Assembly (NCBI GenBank): GCA_039025855.1
Contig: JBCCNL010000002.1
Coordinates: 124,001 to 188,000 of the forward strand
Source: JBCCOW01 sp039025855
Lineage (GTDB): Bacteria > Planctomycetota > Phycisphaerae > Phycisphaerales > Phycisphaeraceae
Length of the DNA stretch: 64,000 bases
Reading direction: 5' to 3'
Under the pieces are notes generated by a model. It was not told where the DNA came from. It made no database searches and saw only the letters and a list, made by a program, of their open reading frames with translations. The position numbers were made by a program, and so were the translations under genes. Positions 16,623-25,510 of this stretch are shown one piece after another (the first letter of the stretch is position 1; the number at the start of each line of letters is the position of its first letter).

Positions 16623-17500
16623 ACGCCGATCTCCTGTTGCGTGTTGAGCAGTGCGAACCGCCCCGCCCCCACCGCCCCCGCCAAATCGCCAAGCGCCGCG
16701 GGAAGCACCGGCACCCCCTCACCAAACGGCCGCCACTCCAACGCGTCCATCTCACAACGCAGCGGCACGAACAACGCATCGCCCGCCGTTGCGATGCCGC
16801 CGCCGATCACCACCGCTTCCGGGTCAAACACATTGATCAGCCCCACCACCCCGCACGCCAACGCGTGGACCACCGCTCGCCAATGCCGGGCCGCTTCCTC
16901 GTTCCCGTCCGCTACCGCCGCCACCAACTCCCGCGTCGAGGCAAAGCCCGTCCGTGCGTACACCGTGTGATCCCCGACGAGGTCCTCAAGGCTGCCCGGC
17001 GTACCCACGATGTCCGCCGGCCCGCTCCGGTCAATCGTGATATGCCCGAGATGGCCCGCACGACCCGACGCACCGGTCAACAGCCGACCACCAAGCAGCA
17101 CCCCCCCGCCCACGCCCGTACCCAGCGTCAGCATCACCACATTACGACACCCCGCCGCCGCACCACACCACGCCTCGGCCAACGTCGCCGCGTGACCATC
17201 ATTCAGCACCCGCACCGATCGACCCAACGCCGCCGACCAGTCCAGCCCCTCGAGCGCCTCCATCCGGCCACGCATCCACGCGATGCTCCCCCCGTCCTTC
17301 GCCGCCAGACCCGGTGCCGCGATGCCCACCGGTACGTCCGGCCCCCGCAAAGCCTCGAGCGTCTCACGCACCGCCGACACCAGCCCCCGCGGGTCACCCA
17401 CCGTCGGTCGACGAACCGCCTCTCCAACCACACCGTCACCACCGACCGCCGCCGCCTTGATCCGCGTGCCACCGATGTCGATCCCGATCGCTTCCGTCAC
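16619..17500 (-). CDS. ROK-family sugar kinase lacking the cysteine zinc motif
   Basis: 293-residue ROK protein. Evidence: ATP-phosphate loop IGIDIGGTRIKAA at the N-terminus, catalytic Asp in VRVLNDGHAATLAEAW, and the glycine-rich LGTGVGGGVLLGG. There is no N-terminal DNA-binding domain, so it is a kinase-type rather than repressor-type ROK protein. The region where most ROK proteins have a CxCGxxGCxE zinc cluster reads HITIDRSGPADIVGTPGSLE, with no cysteines. GTG at 17500 overlaps the SDR stop in a GTGA junction. Confidence 0.9.
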   Translation of the reverse strand: MTEAIGIDIGGTRIKAAAVGGDGVVGEAVRRPTVGDPRGLVSAVRETLEALRGPDVPVGIAAPGLAAKDGGSIAWMRGRMEALEGLDWSAALGRSVRVLNDGHAATLAEAWCGAAAGCRNVVMLTLGTGVGGGVLLGGRLLTGASGRAGHLGHITIDRSGPADIVGTPGSLEDLVGDHTVYARTGFASTRELVAAVADGNEEAARHWRAVVHALACGVVGLINVFDPEAVVIGGGIATAGDALFVPLRCEMDALEWRPFGEGVPVLPAALGDLAGAVGAGRFALLNTQQEIGV

Positions 17501-18351
17501 CGTTGCCCCCCTTCCACCGCCGCCTCTGCCGACAGCCCTTCACTCACACACCATCCGCCGTCCACACACAACACCTGCCCGGTCACACAGGCCGCGCCCG
17601 CGCCGAGCAGATAGACCACCGCCGCGTCGAGGTCTTCGGGCTGGCCCACCCGCCCACCGTCCAACGGCTGCTTCCGCGACACGAACGCCTGAATCGTCGG
17701 GTCCGTCGCAGCACGCTGCGCCATCGGCGTCTCCACCAACGCCGGTGCGATCACATTGAATCGGATGTTGTCCGCCGCGTAATACGCCGCACAGCTGCGC
17801 GTCAACCCGATGACCGCGCTCTTCGTCGCGGCGTAAACGTGCGTCGCGAAGTGGCGCGGCGAAGGCGAAACCCCCAGCACACTGCCCATGTTCAAGACCG
17901 CACCAGACGGTGACCGCCCCGCGCCGCCGCAACGCCACGCCCGCACCGCTGCCCGATTGCTCCGGATCATCGACGAGAGGTTCAACGACACCGTCGCCTC
18001 GATCCCCTTGTCGGTCACATCATGCAACGGCCCGTCCCCGAACCGCCGGCCACTCCCGCCCGCCACGTGATACAGCCCATCAAACCGCCCGAACATCTCC
18101 ACGCACAACGCGATCGCCCGCTCAGCCGACCCCGCCTCGCACGCATCCCCCTGCAAGGCCACCGCCTCGCCGATCGCACTCAGAACCTCCGACGCCTGCT
18201 GCACCGACTCCGCAGACCGGCCCATCACCACCACCGACGCCCCGGCCCGCACACACGCCTTCGCGGCCGAGAGCCCCAGCCCGGTCGTTCCCCCGACAAT
18301 AACGATCGCCCGGTCGGCAAGCGGTTGATGAAAATCCAGAACGTGAGCCAT
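17497..18351 (-). CDS. Short-chain dehydrogenase/reductase (SDR)
   Basis: 284-residue SDR, first gene of the eight-gene minus-strand operon. Cofactor loop VGGTTGLGLSAA (TGxxxGxG type), catalytic serine region VLNMGSVLG, active-site YAATKSAVIGLTRS (YxxxK) and the C-terminal VTGQVLCVDGGW typical of classical SDRs. It would oxidise a secondary alcohol or reduce a ketone, probably on a sugar derivative. Transcription likely starts in the 66-base gap shared with the divergent GntR-type gene, where the inverted repeat at 18386-18411 lies. Confidence 0.93.
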   Translation of the reverse strand: MAHVLDFHQPLADRAIVIVGGTTGLGLSAAKACVRAGASVVVMGRSAESVQQASEVLSAIGEAVALQGDACEAGSAERAIALCVEMFGRFDGLYHVAGGSGRRFGDGPLHDVTDKGIEATVSLNLSSMIRSNRAAVRAWRCGGAGRSPSGAVLNMGSVLGVSPSPRHFATHVYAATKSAVIGLTRSCAAYYAADNIRFNVIAPALVETPMAQRAATDPTIQAFVSRKQPLDGGRVGQPEDLDAAVVYLLGAGAACVTGQVLCVDGGWCVSEGLSAEAAVEGGQR

Positions 18352-18385
18352 GGGTAAACGCTACCCCTAAAATCAAATCAGTATT

Positions 18386-18411
18386 ACATATCAGCAAATA
18401 AACTGATATGT
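18386..18411. promoter_or_regulatory. Perfect 9-8-9 inverted repeat, probable operator
   Basis: ACATATCAG, 8 bases, CTGATATGT. The repeat sits alone in the short AT-rich gap between the divergent regulator and the eight-gene operon, ending 7 bases before the regulator ATG. Position and symmetry suggest autoregulation and control of the operon by the neighbouring regulator (inference). Confidence 0.7.
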
Positions 18412-18417
18412 TCTGGA

Positions 18418-19428
18418 ATGGCCCATTCGTCACGGATTCAAACGATCGCGGAGGCCCTCCGGCAACGCGCCGCCAACCCGCTGCGGCAGCCCGGCGAACG
18501 CTTCATGAGCGCCCGGCAGGTCGCCACTCGTTTCGGTGTCTGCTATCAGACCGCCGACCGCCTGCTCTTACTCCTCGCGGATGAAGGGCTGGTCGAGCGT
18601 CGTGGCCGGAGCGGCACTTACCTGGCCGGGTCGACCGTGCGGGCCCGCCGCCCCACACTCCGCCTGCACCCCCGAGCCAGGAACCCGCACGGCTTCGGGG
18701 GCAAACTCCGCGCATCGCTGGTCGAAACCTTAGATCAACAGTGTTACGAGGCCCGCGTGCGCTACGCAGGTGCCGACCAGCTTGACGACGACGAGCTCCC
18801 GATCATCTGGGAGCAGCCCGAACTCGCCGACCGCTGCGTGGCTGAGGCACGCCCCGCGGTGCTGGTCAACGATCGGCCGCGCCACGGCTGGGGCGGCTCG
18901 CAGATCGACTGCGTCGGGGCCGACGACTTCGCCGGCGGCGCGCTCGCTGCGGACGTGATCCAGAAAGTCCTGCCGAAGGGCCGGCGCATCGTTCTCGGCG
19001 GGCCACGCGACGATCGCCGCAGCGACGAGCGCATCGCAGGGTTCCGCTCACGCAGCCGGGCCACCGTGATCCACGCCGACAGCTGGTACCGCGATGCCGG
19101 ACGCCGGGTGGCTCAGCGCGTCCTGGCCGCCAACCCCGCCGCCGTATTCGCCGCCAACGACCGTCTGGCCGAGGGCCTGCTTCTGGTTCAACGCGCTACC
19201 GGGGACCCGCCCCCGTTAATCATCGGGCACGACGACGCCCCCGTCGCCACCCGCCTCGCGCTCAGCACCATCACCCTGCCCTGGGATGCGATCTCCCACG
19301 CCGTCGCTGACCGCATCCGGCTCCGGCTTGCCCCGCCCGACCCGCAACGTCCCGTTCCCGCGTGCACCATCACCCTTCACCCCGCGTTCGTCGGGCGGGG
19401 TGAGCTGTTCGCCCCCACCCCGTCCTGA
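18418..19428 (+). CDS. GntR-type winged-helix regulator with LacI-like sugar-binding domain
   Basis: 336-residue regulator. Residues about 5-70 are a GntR winged helix (FMSARQVATRFGVCYQTADR, then DEGLVERRGRSGTYLAG). The remainder resembles a periplasmic-binding-type effector domain of the LacI family, with VGADDFAGGALAADVIQ and PAAVFAANDRLAEG. This architecture is known from AraR-like regulators of sugar genes. It is divergent from the SDR-to-oxidoreductase operon and probably its local repressor, with a sugar or sugar phosphate as inducer. No transporter gene accompanies it. Confidence 0.88.
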   Translation: MAHSSRIQTIAEALRQRAANPLRQPGERFMSARQVATRFGVCYQTADRLLLLLADEGLVERRGRSGTYLAGSTVRARRPTLRLHPRARNPHGFGGKLRASLVETLDQQCYEARVRYAGADQLDDDELPIIWEQPELADRCVAEARPAVLVNDRPRHGWGGSQIDCVGADDFAGGALAADVIQKVLPKGRRIVLGGPRDDRRSDERIAGFRSRSRATVIHADSWYRDAGRRVAQRVLAANPAAVFAANDRLAEGLLLVQRATGDPPPLIIGHDDAPVATRLALSTITLPWDAISHAVADRIRLRLAPPDPQRPVPACTITLHPAFVGRGELFAPTPS

Positions 19429-19453
19429 CGGTCGGATCGATCCGCCATGGAAG

Positions 19454-20530
19454 TCAGAGACCCGCCACGATCGGCCGCAGCTTCTCCGCGAGCCGAACCC
19501 CCATCATGTGCTGCCCGAACTCGCCGGGATGCAGCAGGTCACCGCCGAGATAGGTGAAGTCATCGAGGATTTCGTGCGCTTGTATGTAATGCAATTTGGG
19601 ACGATCCAGCGCATCAACCACTTTTCGGACAATGCGAACAAAGTCCCGATCATTCTTTACATCAGGGTTATCTCGATACTCGGTGCTGACCCAGCCTTCC
19701 GTGTAGTAGTTCGGGAACACATCGATCGCAAAAACAGGCTTGTCCGGGTGCGCGTCGGTCAAACGAGTCAGCAGATAGGTCACACGTTCCTGGAACTGCT
19801 CCGCGGTGAACCCGCCGCGCATGTTGATCCCCAGCTCGCAGGTGATCAGATCCCACTCGGCCTCATCCGCGAGCCAGTCCGCCATCTCGCGTTCACAGTG
19901 ACACGACCCGCTCATGCCCTTGTTCTGCACGTCCAGCCGGAGTAGTCGGGCTGCCGTGTGCGGGTATCCGTCGAGCGACGAGTTGGTGATCGACGAGCCG
20001 TACGCCAGCCACCTGAGGCGGGGCAACTCTTCGGGCTTGGGCGGCCGGATCGGGTGGCCGTGGGTCACGATGCCGTGGAGGTGTGCTGTACCGCCGCGGT
20101 TGAAACAGACGCGATAAACGTTCTCGGCAAACCCGCCCTGCTGCAGCTTGGGCCGATCGACCAGCTTGAAGTTCGGCGGGTCACCCAGCCGGTAGTGCTG
20201 GACGGTGCCAGGAGCCTGGAGGTAGCGGGCGATCTCGAAGTTGCCGCGGAAGACGCGGATCTCCGAACGGTCGGAAAACTCGGGCTTCGTCGTTGAGAGG
20301 TAGACGTCGATGTTCGCGGCGTCGCACACAAAACGCACTTCGCAGCCCACCGAGTCCATCGCGATGAAGCGTGCCCGTTCGTTGAGCCGGCTGCGGAGGT
20401 CCTGTGGCAACCGGACCAGGCCGTTCGGGCCGTGCCCAGGAAGGGCCGCCAACTCGGGCGTGTTGTGGAAGGCGACCGACGACGCGAGGTCCGCCGCGGG
20501 CTGGGCGAAGGAGAGCAGAGGTTGAGCCAT
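19454..20530 (-). CDS. SGNH/GDSL-type esterase with N-terminal beta domain
   Basis: 358-residue hydrolase. An N-terminal beta-rich domain (about 1-165) precedes an SGNH esterase domain with block I WLAYGSSITNSS (nucleophile about S180), block II glycine GMSGSCHCE, block III asparagine ELGINMRGG and the C-terminal Asp/His pair DLLHPGEFG. No signal peptide is evident with ATG at 20530; the 15-residue upstream extension lacks hydrophobic character. Lying 60 bases downstream of the GH29 gene, it probably removes acetyl or similar ester groups from a carbohydrate (inference). Confidence 0.88.
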   Translation of the reverse strand: MAQPLLSFAQPAADLASSVAFHNTPELAALPGHGPNGLVRLPQDLRSRLNERARFIAMDSVGCEVRFVCDAANIDVYLSTTKPEFSDRSEIRVFRGNFEIARYLQAPGTVQHYRLGDPPNFKLVDRPKLQQGGFAENVYRVCFNRGGTAHLHGIVTHGHPIRPPKPEELPRLRWLAYGSSITNSSLDGYPHTAARLLRLDVQNKGMSGSCHCEREMADWLADEAEWDLITCELGINMRGGFTAEQFQERVTYLLTRLTDAHPDKPVFAIDVFPNYYTEGWVSTEYRDNPDVKNDRDFVRIVRKVVDALDRPKLHYIQAHEILDDFTYLGGDLLHPGEFGQHMMGVRLAEKLRPIVAGL

Positions 20531-20590
20531 GTGTTGTCCAGGCGTGTTCCAGGCTTGGGAGGCGACCGAGGCCAAACCGTGTCCTCGGGA

Positions 20591-21886
20591 TCAGCCGGGA
20601 GCATACGCGACTTCGTCGGTGATCCACGCCGAGCGATCGGGTTCGTCGATGCGCTCCGGCGCTCGATCAAACTCCAGACGGAGAACAGGCTGGATCGGGA
20701 CGGGCGGCTTGTCGGGGAGGCCACGGACCACAAACCCGCCGTTGGATCCAGCCGCAATCTCCAGCGGCCCGTCGTACCCCATCAGCGTGGCCTTCACGGG
20801 CATCGGGCGTAGCAGCGGCACGGGGATTTCCGTGCTGTAGCGGAACAGACTGATGTAGACCGTCAGGCCTTTGCGTGTGTAAGCACCCTGCCAATGCCGG
20901 GTGTAATCCGGGAAGTGGCGTCGCGACCCGTAGACAGCCTCGCCGTGCAGCCGCAACCATCGGCCAATCTCGCGCAACGGCCTGGCGTCAGACTCGTCCA
21001 CCGACCCATCCGGGCGCGGCCCGATGTTGAGCAGGAAGTTCCCCTCGCCGCTCGCCGCCAGCACCAGGTTCTGTAAGAGCTGCGCCGTCGTCTTGCGGTT
21101 CGCCGCGTGGCTGGCCCAGCCCCAGGCCTCGGCATCACCGATCGTCATGCACGACTCCCAGCCCCGACCCGGCTCCGACGCGGTCACGTGCTGCTCGGGT
21201 GTGTCCAGGTCAGCGGCGATGCCCAGCCGATTGTTCACGAGGATGTTCGGCTGCAACGCATAGATCGTCTCAAGCAGCTCACGCCCGCGCCAGAACTCAC
21301 CACACGACGCCAGACCCAACGCTTCAGGCTTCGTCTGGCCCAAACCGATCCATTCGCCGTCGAACCAGAGCAGATCGATGGGGCCATAGTTGCTCAACAG
21401 CTCACGCGTCTGGCGATGCAGCTCATCGACCAACGCCTTGCGCGACTCGGGGTATCGCGCTGGCTCGAAGTACCCCGGATGGTTCCAGTCGAAATTGCTG
21501 ATGTACAAACCCACACGCAGCCCGCGCTTCCGACACCCCTCAACAAACTCCGCAACCAGGTCTCGACCGCCCAAGACGCTCGGGAGCGAGAACGCCGTTG
21601 TCTCGGTATCGAACAAGCAGAACCCGTCGTGGTGCTTAGTCGTCAACACCGCATATTTCATGCCGGCCTCCACCGCGAGGTCGAGCCACTGATCCACGCA
21701 ATCACGACGCGGCCGAAACGCCTCCGCGAGCTTTCGGTAGCGGATCTTGGGGATCCGTTCCTGGTACTGCACCCACTCGCCACGCCCCAGCATGGCGTAA
21801 AGCCCGTAATGGATGAACATGCCGAAACGCGCTTGGTGGAACCACACCGTGTCGCGGGGAGCAGGTCGGGTCTGAGCGTCGAGCAT
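20591..21886 (-). CDS. Alpha-L-fucosidase, GH29 family
   Basis: 431-residue GH29 enzyme that should release L-fucose by a retaining mechanism. Family landmarks are WFHQARFGMFIHYGLYAM, AVLTTKHHDGFCLFDT and the nucleophile motif IDLLWFDGEW, with Asp at about 176. The C-terminal part is a short beta sandwich. ATG at 21886 is used; the upstream extension is not hydrophobic, so a cytoplasmic location is likely. Flanked by the sulfatase upstream and the SGNH esterase downstream on the same strand, suggesting stepwise deacylation, desulfation and defucosylation. Confidence 0.93.
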   Translation of the reverse strand: MLDAQTRPAPRDTVWFHQARFGMFIHYGLYAMLGRGEWVQYQERIPKIRYRKLAEAFRPRRDCVDQWLDLAVEAGMKYAVLTTKHHDGFCLFDTETTAFSLPSVLGGRDLVAEFVEGCRKRGLRVGLYISNFDWNHPGYFEPARYPESRKALVDELHRQTRELLSNYGPIDLLWFDGEWIGLGQTKPEALGLASCGEFWRGRELLETIYALQPNILVNNRLGIAADLDTPEQHVTASEPGRGWESCMTIGDAEAWGWASHAANRKTTAQLLQNLVLAASGEGNFLLNIGPRPDGSVDESDARPLREIGRWLRLHGEAVYGSRRHFPDYTRHWQGAYTRKGLTVYISLFRYSTEIPVPLLRPMPVKATLMGYDGPLEIAAGSNGGFVVRGLPDKPPVPIQPVLRLEFDRAPERIDEPDRSAWITDEVAYAPG

Positions 21887-22007
21887 GGGTTGGTCCGGTC
21901 CGGTGGGTGAAAGGGATCGAGAAGGCGTGGCGTAAGCCGGATCGCACTGGAAGACGCAGCAGGAAGGTCCGGCCACGCCCGCTGCGTCCCAGCGCGTCGG
22001 GCCCGGG

Positions 22008-23441
22008 TCAGGCGGTCAGTGGATCAGCAGCGAGGTTTGGCTCAAACGGCGTGTCGCCGATCCGGGCCTGCAACGCGTCGAGGCGTTGGCGTAGGTCAGC
22101 GGTGAGGGCTTCAGTACCCGGGCTGCCGTAGAGATTGGTGAGTTCATACGGGTCGACGGCCAGGTCGTAGAGTTCCCAGTAGGGCTCCGTGGGCGGGCCG
22201 TTCGCACCGGCTTGGTTGAGCGGGTGGCCGTAGTAGTGGATCAGCTTGTGCGACGCGGTCCGGATGCCGTAGTGGGCACAGACGTTGTGGGGGATGTCCT
22301 GATGCATCCAGTAACGGTGGTACACGGCGTCCTGCCAGTTGTGCGGGACCTCACCCTCGAGCACCGGGCGGAGGCTGTAGCCCTGATAGTGGTCCGGGAT
22401 CGGCAGCCCGGCGAAGTCGAGGAAGGTCGGCGCGAAGTCGACGTTGCTGGCCATCGCGTGGGTCGTGTGGCCCGGCCGGATCGTACGCGGGAATCGCACC
22501 AGCATGGGCATGCGGAACGACTCTTCATACATAAAACGTTTGTCAAACCAGCCGTGCTCACCCAGGAAGAAGCCCTGGTCCGAGCTATAAACGACAAGCG
22601 TGTTATCCGCGATCCCGTGGTCGTCGAGTGTATCGAGGAGCCGACCCACGCTCTCGTCGACCGACAGCACGCACCCGAGATAGTCCTGCAGATATCGGCG
22701 GTAGGCCCACTGCTTGTACGCCGCAGGTTCGAGGCCGGGCGGCGGATCCACTTTGAGATCACGCGGCTTGAAGTCGCGATCGATCCGCATGCGTGCGGCG
22801 GCGGCGGCGGGACGGCCCGCGTAGTCGTCATCGAACGAGGCCGGCTCCGGAAACTCGGCGTCGTCGAAAGCATGCCGGTGTCGCGGGGCCGGCTCCCACG
22901 GGCGGTGCGGGGCTTTGTGGTGACACAACAGCACGAACGGCTTGCTGCGGTCGCGCCGCTCCAGCCAATCCACACAGCGATCGGTCAGCAGGTCGGTCAC
23001 GTAGCCGGTCTCGCGGTGTTCGCCCGCCGCGGTGAGGAACGTCGGGTCGTGATAGTCGCCCTGGCCGGGCAGCACGGCCCAGTCGTCGAAGTCGACGGGA
23101 TCGTGGGCGGGGCCGTGCCCGAGGTGCCACTTACCGAAGAGCGCGGTCTGATATCCGGCCGACCGGAGTGCACGGACGAACGTCGGCTGGCGATTATCGA
23201 GGTGGGTCGAGAGGGTGGTGACGCCGTTGACGTGGTTGTACGTGCCGGTCAACACGCAGGCCCGGCTGGGTCCGCAGATGGCGTTGGTGCAGTAGGTGGC
23301 GTCAAGCCGGGCGCCCTCGTCGGCCAAGCGATCGAGGTTCGGGGTGTGGATCAGGGTCGAGCCATACGCGCTGATTGCTGACGCAGCGTGATCATCCGTA
23401 AAGACCATCAGGATATTGGGTTGCTGCGATTCGGAGTTCAT
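22008..23441 (-). CDS. Sulfatase (S1 family), no signal peptide
   Basis: 477-residue type I sulfatase. The formylglycine motif CGPSRACVLTG starts at C56. Metal-binding residues include the Asp pair in MVFTDDHAAS and the late YSSDQGFFLGEHGWFDKR segment. It starts at the first strand (QQPNILMVFTDDH) and has no leader, so it probably acts in the cytoplasm on imported oligosaccharide or monosaccharide sulfate. It lies upstream of the GH29 gene on the same strand and is divergent from the LacI gene of the first cassette, which may share its promoter region. The substrate cannot be fixed from sequence. Confidence 0.93.
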   Translation of the reverse strand: MNSESQQPNILMVFTDDHAASAISAYGSTLIHTPNLDRLADEGARLDATYCTNAICGPSRACVLTGTYNHVNGVTTLSTHLDNRQPTFVRALRSAGYQTALFGKWHLGHGPAHDPVDFDDWAVLPGQGDYHDPTFLTAAGEHRETGYVTDLLTDRCVDWLERRDRSKPFVLLCHHKAPHRPWEPAPRHRHAFDDAEFPEPASFDDDYAGRPAAAAARMRIDRDFKPRDLKVDPPPGLEPAAYKQWAYRRYLQDYLGCVLSVDESVGRLLDTLDDHGIADNTLVVYSSDQGFFLGEHGWFDKRFMYEESFRMPMLVRFPRTIRPGHTTHAMASNVDFAPTFLDFAGLPIPDHYQGYSLRPVLEGEVPHNWQDAVYHRYWMHQDIPHNVCAHYGIRTASHKLIHYYGHPLNQAGANGPPTEPYWELYDLAVDPYELTNLYGSPGTEALTADLRQRLDALQARIGDTPFEPNLAADPLTA

Positions 23442-23513
23442 GAGAGACGGAGTTTAGCGGGGGAGTAGATCACGGATGAGGCGTCGGTGCGGAGGCGGAC
23501 AAACGAACGGGAG

Positions 23514-23541
23514 TTGACATGGGGTCGGCAGGAATTATACT
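23514..23541 (+). promoter_or_regulatory. Sigma70-type promoter of first LacI gene
   Basis: TTGACA at 23514-23519, 16 bases, TATACT at 23536-23541. This near-consensus promoter lies about 70 bases upstream of the LacI start at 23613, so a repressible strong promoter is expected. Confidence 0.75.
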
Positions 23542-23567
23542 GCACTCGGATTCATTTGCACTCGAGT
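23541..23567 (+). promoter_or_regulatory. Operator candidate: TGCACTCG direct repeats
   Basis: TGCACTCG occurs at 23541-23548 and again at 23557-23564, 16 bases apart. The second copy runs into the palindrome ACTCGAGT (23560-23567). The pair starts at the last base of the -10 box, a usual place for a repressor site. Assignment to the adjacent LacI protein is inference. Confidence 0.45.
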
Positions 23568-23612
23568 TCTACTCTTTTTCAGGCCAGACCCGCCCACCCC
23601 GCAGAACCGCCC

Positions 23613-24626
23613 ATGGTCACCGTCTACGACATCGCGAAAGCCGCCGACGTCTCTTATTCGACGGCCACGCGGGTGCTCAATGGCAAGGCCGACTACGTCC
23701 GGCCCACCTTCATCAAGCGGGCCGAACGCATCCGAAAGATCGCGCTCAAGATGGGCTACCGCCCCAACGCCGCCGCCCGCGCCACCTCCTCCGGCAGGTT
23801 CAATGCCATCGGGGTCGTTGTCCGCCGTAGAGACAAGATCGGCTTCGGGCCGCACCCCTCTTACATCCGCGGCATCAACCGCGTCCTTGATGACGCGGGC
23901 AACAACCTTGTCATGGCCCCTGTCGATCCCCAGGCGGTCACGGACGAGCAAGCCCCCCGCATCCTTCAGGAATCCATGGTCGATGGCCTGATCATCGGCG
24001 ACGACGACCTGCTCGGCGAGCAGGCCCACGCCACCCTCGAGGGGCTGCACATCCCGTCGATCTGGATCAACACCAAGCGGGATCAAAACGCCGTCTACCC
24101 CGACGAGTTTGGCGGCTCGCAGGTCCTCACCAAGCACCTGCTCGAACTCGGTCACCGACGCATCGCCTTCTGTGGATCACCCAGCAGCGACCACTACAGC
24201 AGCACCGACCGCGCCGCCGGCTACACCGCCGCGATGCGGGACGCCGGGCTCACACCTCATCCCCTGGTCTGGGCCAACAAACCGCGTGAGCGTTTAGCCC
24301 GCATCGAAGCGGCCATGGCGACCGACGACCGCCCCACCGCCTGGCTCGCGATCGATGCCGCTTACGAGCCCGTCCTGATTGCCGCCGCCAAGCAAGGCCT
24401 CGCCGTCCCGGAAGACATGTCGCTCCTGGCCATGGGGCACGGCCAGGCGATGCATAGCTGCCACGTCGATACCTACGAGATTCCTTGTTACTGGGTCGGC
24501 TACCACGCCGCCGAGATGCTCTTCAAGCGGATCAATGACCCGGACAGCGCCGACCTGCCCGCGTTGCCTGTCGCTTACGACAAATACATCCCTGGCGACA
24601 CGCTCGCTCAACATGTTTCCGGCTAA
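23613..24626 (+). CDS. LacI-family transcriptional regulator (cassette 1)
   Basis: 337-residue LacI protein. ATG at 23613 begins the canonical helix-turn-helix (TVYDIAKAADVSYSTATRVL) and hinge helix (MGYRPNAAARATSSG). The periplasmic-binding-type domain follows, with ELGHRRIAFCGSPSSDHYSS. It opens the first LacI/PEP-CTERM/prepilin cassette, 56 bases before the PEP-CTERM gene, and resembles the regulator at 39681 in both position and DNA-binding domain. Likely senses a breakdown product of the glycan attacked by the downstream enzymes. Confidence 0.93.
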   Translation: MVTVYDIAKAADVSYSTATRVLNGKADYVRPTFIKRAERIRKIALKMGYRPNAAARATSSGRFNAIGVVVRRRDKIGFGPHPSYIRGINRVLDDAGNNLVMAPVDPQAVTDEQAPRILQESMVDGLIIGDDDLLGEQAHATLEGLHIPSIWINTKRDQNAVYPDEFGGSQVLTKHLLELGHRRIAFCGSPSSDHYSSTDRAAGYTAAMRDAGLTPHPLVWANKPRERLARIEAAMATDDRPTAWLAIDAAYEPVLIAAAKQGLAVPEDMSLLAMGHGQAMHSCHVDTYEIPCYWVGYHAAEMLFKRINDPDSADLPALPVAYDKYIPGDTLAQHVSG

Positions 24627-24682
24627 CTCATCGGCGCTGTGCCGAACGCCAACCGCTTCACTCACCTAGGAGGTTACGTCTG

Positions 24683-25492
24683 ATGAATCTGAAACTCTTT
24701 GGAATGTTCTCGGGTGCCATGCTCGGTACTGCTTGCATGGCACCATCCATCAATGCCGAAACGATCGTCGACTTCGACGGCAACACCGCTTACACCGGCT
24801 CGTTCAACAGCCTCGGTTCCCTCGGTGGCAGCAGCTTCGGCACCGCCTTCGACGACACCAATCCGCAGGTCAGCGGCGCAACCGGTACCAGCTCGACCTG
24901 GTACGGCGGCATGGTGCACACCAACGGCAACGGCGGTGCGTACAACTACCAGGCATCCAATATCGGTACCTCTAGCGGGATCCACCACCGCCTCAACGGT
25001 GCGGGCTCGGGCACGGCGACCGCTCTCGCCTATTGGCAGGTCGCCGACTTCCTCAACGGAGGTGTCCCCGTCGTTCTTGATACCGACTCCGAATTTAGAA
25101 TCGGCCTGGACAGCCTCAACTCCAATACCCATACCTTGATCGTGGGCTGGGTGATCGAAACCACCAGTGGCTTCTTCATCTCAGACTTTGCGGGTTTTCT
25201 CAATGCGGGTGGCAATGGGACGTTCACGGACGACGACCTCTCGGACAACGTCTGGCGTGACTACGATCCGGCGACAAGCCTGTCGGCCGTAGGTAGTATC
25301 GCGGCGCCCGACCTCGGTGACGTCATCGGTGTCGGCTACCGCCTGAACACATCGACCGATAGCGGTACGTTGAACTTCCGCAGCCGTGTGGGCGAGTTCG
25401 AGGTCATTGCCAACCCGATCCCCGAGCCCGGCTCGCTGCTGCTCGCCGGTGCCGGCGGCCTCATGCTGCTCGTCCGCCGCCGACGCGGCTAA
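24683..25492 (+). CDS. PEP-CTERM sorted surface protein (cassette 1)
   Basis: 269-residue exported protein. It has a signal peptide (residues 1-25, ending in INA before ETIVDF), a low-complexity Gly/Ser/Thr/Asn-rich beta body, and a C-terminal PEP-CTERM sorting signal: IPEPGSLLLAGAGG, hydrophobic stretch, then RRRRG. PEP-CTERM signals are processed by an exosortase; none is in the window. A strong AGGAGG lies 9 bases before the ATG. The body resembles no enzyme I know; a lectin-like or matrix role is possible. Confidence 0.9.
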   Translation: MNLKLFGMFSGAMLGTACMAPSINAETIVDFDGNTAYTGSFNSLGSLGGSSFGTAFDDTNPQVSGATGTSSTWYGGMVHTNGNGGAYNYQASNIGTSSGIHHRLNGAGSGTATALAYWQVADFLNGGVPVVLDTDSEFRIGLDSLNSNTHTLIVGWVIETTSGFFISDFAGFLNAGGNGTFTDDDLSDNVWRDYDPATSLSAVGSIAAPDLGDVIGVGYRLNTSTDSGTLNFRSRVGEFEVIANPIPEPGSLLLAGAGGLMLLVRRRRG

Positions 25493-25510
25493 ACCCATGT
25501 CCTCCTCGTC

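Noticed and set aside
19433..19444. Perfect 12-base palindrome CGGATCGATCCG between GntR and SGNH genes
   Set aside because: Short, GC-rich and without a T-run; likely chance at a convergent junction.
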